A DNA stretch of 56,774 bases from Bifidobacterium pongonis (GTDB taxonomy: Bacteria > Actinomycetota > Actinomycetes > Actinomycetales > Bifidobacteriaceae): NCBI RefSeq assembly GCF_019331805.1, contig NZ_JAHBBE010000015.1, positions 1-56,774 on the forward strand, given 5' to 3'. The position numbers and the translations under genes were made by a program. Under the pieces are notes generated by a model. It was not told where the DNA came from and did not search any database. It was given only the letters and a program-made list of their open reading frames with translations. Of the stretch, positions 53,588 through 56,774 are shown one piece after another. Position 1 is the stretch's first letter, and the number at the start of each line of letters is the position of its first letter.

Positions 53588-53593
53588 AGTGTA
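53588..53593 (-). promoter_or_regulatory. Candidate -10 box for a leaderless PEBP transcript
   Basis: TACACT fits TANNNT and leaves exactly 7 nt to the ATG. No ribosome binding site intervenes. Confidence 0.4.
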
Positions 53594-53735
53594 GCCCTCC
53601 CCGTGGTTCGCTCCCCGCTCACGGCTCATTTCCGCGGGTGGGAGGCGGGCGGCTCCGGAAATACGGAAGGTCCCGCCGATCCGTGGAAGGACAGGCGGAA
53701 CCTTGGGATGAGGCGGTGCCGGCTTATGCGCCGAA

Positions 53736-55385
53736 TCAGTTGGCGGGCGTGTAGAAGTCGCCGTTCAGCGCGGCCTTGGCCTTGGCCTGGGCCTCCTCGA
53801 AGGTGACTTCGGCCAGCTGGGCACGCACGTCATCGAGGGCCACCGGGGTCATCGACAGGGAGTTCACGCCCAGACCGGTGAGCACGACGGCCAGATCCGG
53901 ATCGGCCGCGGCCTCGCCGCACACGCCGACCGGCATGCCCTTGGCATTGCCCGCGTCGCAGATCAGCTTGATGGCGCGCAGCACCGCCGGGTGCCATGCG
54001 GTCTGATAGCCGGCCACGGAACCGAGGGTACGATCGGCGGCCATGGTGTACTGGGTCAGATCGTTGGTGCCGATGGACACGAAGTCGGCGACTTCGGCGA
54101 CCTTGTCGGCCATGAGGGCGATGGACGGAACCTCGGCCATCGCACCGACCTTCTTCAAACCGAAGCTCTTGCCGAGCTTGACGAAGTAGTCGGCCTCGTA
54201 CTCGTCGGCGACCATCGGGGCCATGACCCACAGGTCGGCGTCGGTCTGGGCGTCGGCGGCGGCGAGGGCCTTCAGCTGGCCTTCCAGGACATCCTTGTGC
54301 TCGCGCAGGGTGCGCAGACCACGCAGACCCAGGGCCGGATTCGGCTCGTCTTCCGGGGTGAGGAACGGCAGCGGCTTATCGGCACCGGCGTCGAGCATAC
54401 GGATGACGACCTTCTTGCCCGGGAACTGGCTCAGCAGCTCGGTGTAGGCCTTGGTCTGCTCTTCGACGCTCGGCGGCTCGGAGTTGCCGATGAACAGGAA
54501 TTCGGAACGGAACAGGCCCACGCCTTCGGCGCCGTATTCGATGGCGGTCTTCGCGTCGGCGGGCTTGCCGAGGTTGGCAAGCAGCGGCACATGGTGGCCG
54601 TCCTTGGTGCCACCGGCCCGGCCGCGCAGCTCCTTGGCCCTTGCGGCATGTTCCTTGGCCGCTTCGGCGTCCTTGATCTCCTCGTCGGTCGGCTCGGTGA
54701 CGACCTCGCCCTTGGCGGCGTTGACGATCACGTTCTCGCCGTTCTTCAGGCCCTCCGCCTCGGCTGCGGACACCACGGACACGATGCCGCGGGCACGGGC
54801 CAGAATGGCGGTGTGGGAGGTCGGGCCACCCTGGGAGGTGACGATGGCGAGCGTCTTGGTCATGTCGAGCGTGGAGGTGTCGGCGGGAGAAAGATCCTCG
54901 GCCACGAGCACGAAGGGCTCGTCGGATTCCGGAACGCCCGGGGCGGCGACGCCGCGCAGCTCGGCGATCACACGCTGGCCGACATCATGCAGATCCGCCG
55001 CGCGCTCGGCCTGGTAGCCGCCGATCATCTTGAACATCTCCTCGACCTGGGCGAAGCCTTCAAGCACGGCGCGTTCGCCGGTCTTGCCGCCGTTGACGAG
55101 GTTCTTGATGTTCTCGGCGAGGGAGGGATCGGAAGCGAACATGGCGATGGCCTGCAGGATCGGAGCGGCCTGCTTGGCGCCCTCATCGCCGTTGGCGGCC
55201 TGCTCGGCCTTGTGGTTCAGTTCGGCGTTCACCTTGGCCATGGCCGCGGCGACGCGCTCGTTCTCCTCCACCGCGCTGATGGAGGCGTCGCGGCTGACGT
55301 CCGCCGGCTCTTCCAGCGGCGGGGCCATGCGGATGACCTTGCCCACGGCAACTCCACGACCAATGCCGACACCCTTGATAATCAT
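53736..55385 (-). CDS. ptsI: PTS enzyme I
   Basis: EI takes phosphate from PEP and passes it to HPr, the entry step of all PTS sugar import. The 549-residue protein has the phosphorylated H191 in GGPTSHTAILARARG and the PEP-binding Cys in MPVGVCGEAAADP near residue 500. GGGAG lies 7 nt before the ATG. It is divergent from ptsH across 286 bp, instead of being in an operon with it as in most bacteria. Confidence 0.97.
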   Translation of the reverse strand: MIIKGVGIGRGVAVGKVIRMAPPLEEPADVSRDASISAVEENERVAAAMAKVNAELNHKAEQAANGDEGAKQAAPILQAIAMFASDPSLAENIKNLVNGGKTGERAVLEGFAQVEEMFKMIGGYQAERAADLHDVGQRVIAELRGVAAPGVPESDEPFVLVAEDLSPADTSTLDMTKTLAIVTSQGGPTSHTAILARARGIVSVVSAAEAEGLKNGENVIVNAAKGEVVTEPTDEEIKDAEAAKEHAARAKELRGRAGGTKDGHHVPLLANLGKPADAKTAIEYGAEGVGLFRSEFLFIGNSEPPSVEEQTKAYTELLSQFPGKKVVIRMLDAGADKPLPFLTPEDEPNPALGLRGLRTLREHKDVLEGQLKALAAADAQTDADLWVMAPMVADEYEADYFVKLGKSFGLKKVGAMAEVPSIALMADKVAEVADFVSIGTNDLTQYTMAADRTLGSVAGYQTAWHPAVLRAIKLICDAGNAKGMPVGVCGEAAADPDLAVVLTGLGVNSLSMTPVALDDVRAQLAEVTFEEAQAKAKAALNGDFYTPAN

Positions 55386-55556
55386 AAGGAACTCCCTTTC
55401 CTTTACTTACTTCCAACCGCTCGCTGTACGGCTGGTAAAACTTGATGCGCAACGCGACCTAGGCGCTGCCCCACTGCAATGACCCCCACCGTCTTTGCCG
55501 GTAAATCATTTTCAGCTCCACGTCAGTATACACCGCACAACCCGCGACACAAAAAC

Positions 55557-55570
55557 GGTAAACGTTTTCC
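55557..55570. promoter_or_regulatory. LacI-type operator between ptsI and ptsH
   Basis: GGTAAACGTTTTCC has a perfect AAACGTTT centre and matches the general LacI/CcpA-family operator shape. It overlaps the likely -35 region of ptsH (a TACACT -10 box lies at 55590-55595), which would favour repression. Confidence 0.55.
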
Positions 55571-55671
55571 GCGTTTTGCGAAAAAGTGTTACACTTGCTT
55601 TCAGCGGCACACCCGTCGCCGCATGATTGTTAGGTAATAACAGAACCGAATCGACGCAAAGGAGTGTCATT

Positions 55672-55932
55672 ATGGCAACCCGCACCATCACCATCACCGA
55701 TCCCGTCGGCATCCACGCCCGTCCGGCCGCACAGTTCGCCCAGGCGGTCACCGCCTCCGGCTGCACCGTGACCATCGCCAAGGAAGGCGGCAACGCCGTC
55801 CCGGCCGGCTCCATCCTGTCCGTCATGGGCCTGGGCATCAAGCAGGGCGACGCCGTCGTGATCGACGTGCAGGGCGCCGATGACGAGACCGTCGCCGACA
55901 ACCTGGCCAACATCCTCGTCAGCGCCGAGTGA
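55672..55932 (+). CDS. ptsH: HPr, phosphocarrier protein
   Basis: HPr relays phosphate from enzyme I to sugar-specific enzymes II. The 86-residue protein has H15 in GIHARPAAQF and the regulatory serine S47 in AGSILSVMGLG. The ATG has AAAGGAG 7 nt upstream. In Firmicutes S46 phosphorylation couples HPr to CcpA. Whether a kinase exists here is unknown. Confidence 0.97.
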   Translation: MATRTITITDPVGIHARPAAQFAQAVTASGCTVTIAKEGGNAVPAGSILSVMGLGIKQGDAVVIDVQGADDETVADNLANILVSAE

Positions 55933-55956
55933 TTCCCGGCTTTTCGACGATTTCCC

Positions 55957-55989
55957 CAGCCGCCCGCCCTTTCGACGGGCGGCTGTTCT
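55957..55989 (+). terminator. Terminator after ptsH
   Basis: CAGCCGCCCG and its complement make a 10-bp stem with a 9-nt loop, followed by TTCTATTCTT, 25 bp past the HPr stop. Confidence 0.85.
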
Positions 55990-56018
55990 ATTCTTGATGC
56001 GGTCCCGTCACGGCACCA

Positions 56019-56039
56019 GTGTTTCACACTGTGTTTCAC
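56019..56039. promoter_or_regulatory. Repeated half-sites upstream of the LacI-family gene
   Basis: GTGTTTCAC occurs twice (56019-56027 and 56031-56039), 12 bp apart, with the palindromic CACACTGTG between. It may be an autoregulatory site. Confidence 0.35.
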
Positions 56040-56107
56040 AGGCGCCATGCCTTAGTCGCAGAGGCAGACGGAACCGCATTCCATGAGTCATGTACACGGA
56101 GGAGAGC

Positions 56108-56774
56108 ATGACCGGCAAGAACGAACGCGGCAGTTCCATCACGAACGTCGCCGCATTGGCCAACGTATCCATCGCCACCGTGTCGCGCGTGCTGTCCGGC
56201 AAACGCGGCAAGGACGACGACATCGCCAGACGCGTGCGCGCCGCGGCGGAACAGCTCAACTATTCCGTCAACTACGCGGCCAGCTCGCTGCGCAGCGATG
56301 TGACCAATTCCATCGGCCTGATCATCCCGAGCGCCACGGAACCATTCAGCGCACAACTGCTCGACGAGCTCGAATACGCGATCGACGCCGACGAGCAGCA
56401 GGTCCTCATCGGCATCGGCGCCGACCAGGCCGCACAGGCGGAACGCTTCAGATCCCTGGTGTTACGCCATGTGGACGGCATGATCGTCGCCCCCGACCCA
56501 GACAGCGACCTGTCCGCAACCATGGACCGCTACGCCGATTTCCTGCCCGTCGTGCAGATCGGCGGCCATCAGCAGTCCCTCAAAGCATCCGTGGTCTCCA
56601 TCGACGAAAGCGCGGCGATGGCGATCATCATCAAACATCTCGCCGAACGCGGCGCGCACGCCGTGGCCTACATGGCCAGCAAGGAAGTCAACTTCGAATC
56701 GGCCGAGATGTTCACCATGTTCCGCACGCAGGCACGCGCCTACCATCTCACCTCATACACGGATTGGAACCAGT
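56108..56774 (+). CDS. LacI family transcriptional regulator, 3' end beyond the window
   Basis: The first 222 codons of a sugar-type repressor. The N-terminal helix-turn-helix is at about residues 10-31 (SITNVAALANVSIATVSRVL) and the hinge follows near NYAASSLRSDVTNSIGLI. A periplasmic-binding-type effector domain comes next. GGAGGAGAGC precedes the ATG at 56108. The protein is cut by the window edge. The LacI-type operator 540 bp upstream between ptsI and ptsH makes PTS regulation a plausible target (inference). Confidence 0.93.
   Translation, partial: MTGKNERGSSITNVAALANVSIATVSRVLSGKRGKDDDIARRVRAAAEQLNYSVNYAASSLRSDVTNSIGLIIPSATEPFSAQLLDELEYAIDADEQQVLIGIGADQAAQAERFRSLVLRHVDGMIVAPDPDSDLSATMDRYADFLPVVQIGGHQQSLKASVVSIDESAAMAIIIKHLAERGAHAVAYMASKEVNFESAEMFTMFRTQARAYHLTSYTDWNQ

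Noticed and set aside
49303..53754. A 1483-codon plus-strand open frame across fhs, the dipeptidase and the PEBP gene
   Set aside because: It is antisense to three well-supported genes. It has low-complexity His/Gly/Val/Arg composition typical of the shadow of GC-rich codons, with no domain.
1..56774. CRISPR arrays, prophage or insertion sequences with transposase
   Set aside because: No regularly spaced repeats, integrase or transposase genes are visible. The only repeats are the pilus-flanking palindromes, the pnp tandem repeat and small tracts.

Overview
The window looks like the chromosome of a high-GC Gram-positive bacterium of the genus Bifidobacterium. The reasons are the GC-rich third codon positions, a DivIVA-type coiled-coil protein, and a cell-wall/folate run ordered dacB-hpt-ftsH-folE. 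PepC and a C69 dipeptidase, an LtbR-like IclR regulator facing leuCD, a divergent ptsI/ptsH pair and a sortase-C pilus operon also fit. The genus is inferred from gene content and order; I ran no database search. A tilS gene is missing from the dacB-hpt gap, which hints at the B. adolescentis side of the genus, but only weakly.

Layout. Positions 1-7405 hold one leftward run: ABC exporter (ATPase, permease), PBP4-type dacB, hpt, ftsH, folE and the first codons of a further gene. Positions 7484-11278 carry a membrane glycosyltransferase, an AI-2E-family membrane protein and a divergent GT2. Positions 11411-24312 are mostly leftward housekeeping genes: DAHP synthase, PepC, DivIVA-like protein, Pcp-like protein, IspD, PgeF-like laccase-domain protein, U32 peptidase, aldo/keto reductase, and a DUF2207/LemA pair. 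Positions 24313-27932 hold pnp and rpsO, with a 95-bp tandem repeat starting on the pnp stop codon.

Positions 28368-31508 are leuD, leuC and a divergent IclR regulator with a candidate operator. Positions 31635-40960 contain a metallophosphatase, tRNA-Gln and tRNA-Glu, gltX, a DUF805 protein, an unrecognised gene with a histidine phosphatase, an MFS transporter, a GtrA protein and a MIF-type tautomerase. Positions 41084-49479 form the accessory highlight: a three-gene sortase-dependent pilus operon (tip adhesin, shaft pilin, class C sortase). It is bracketed on both sides by copies of the same near-200-bp palindromic element. Positions 49687-53580 hold formate-THF ligase, a C69 dipeptidase and a PEBP protein. 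The right end holds ptsI, divergent ptsH with a LacI-type operator in between, and the start of a LacI-family regulator.

How the genes work together. The dacB, DivIVA and ftsH genes serve wall growth and membrane quality control. The folE and fhs genes feed one-carbon metabolism. The leu genes and their regulator form one leucine-biosynthesis unit. EI and HPr are the general PTS carriers. PepC, the C69 dipeptidase and the Pcp-like protein make up a peptide-utilisation set. The pilus operon builds a covalently linked surface fibre and looks like a self-contained cassette. Most neighbouring transcription units are separated by clear hairpin terminators, many of them bidirectional.
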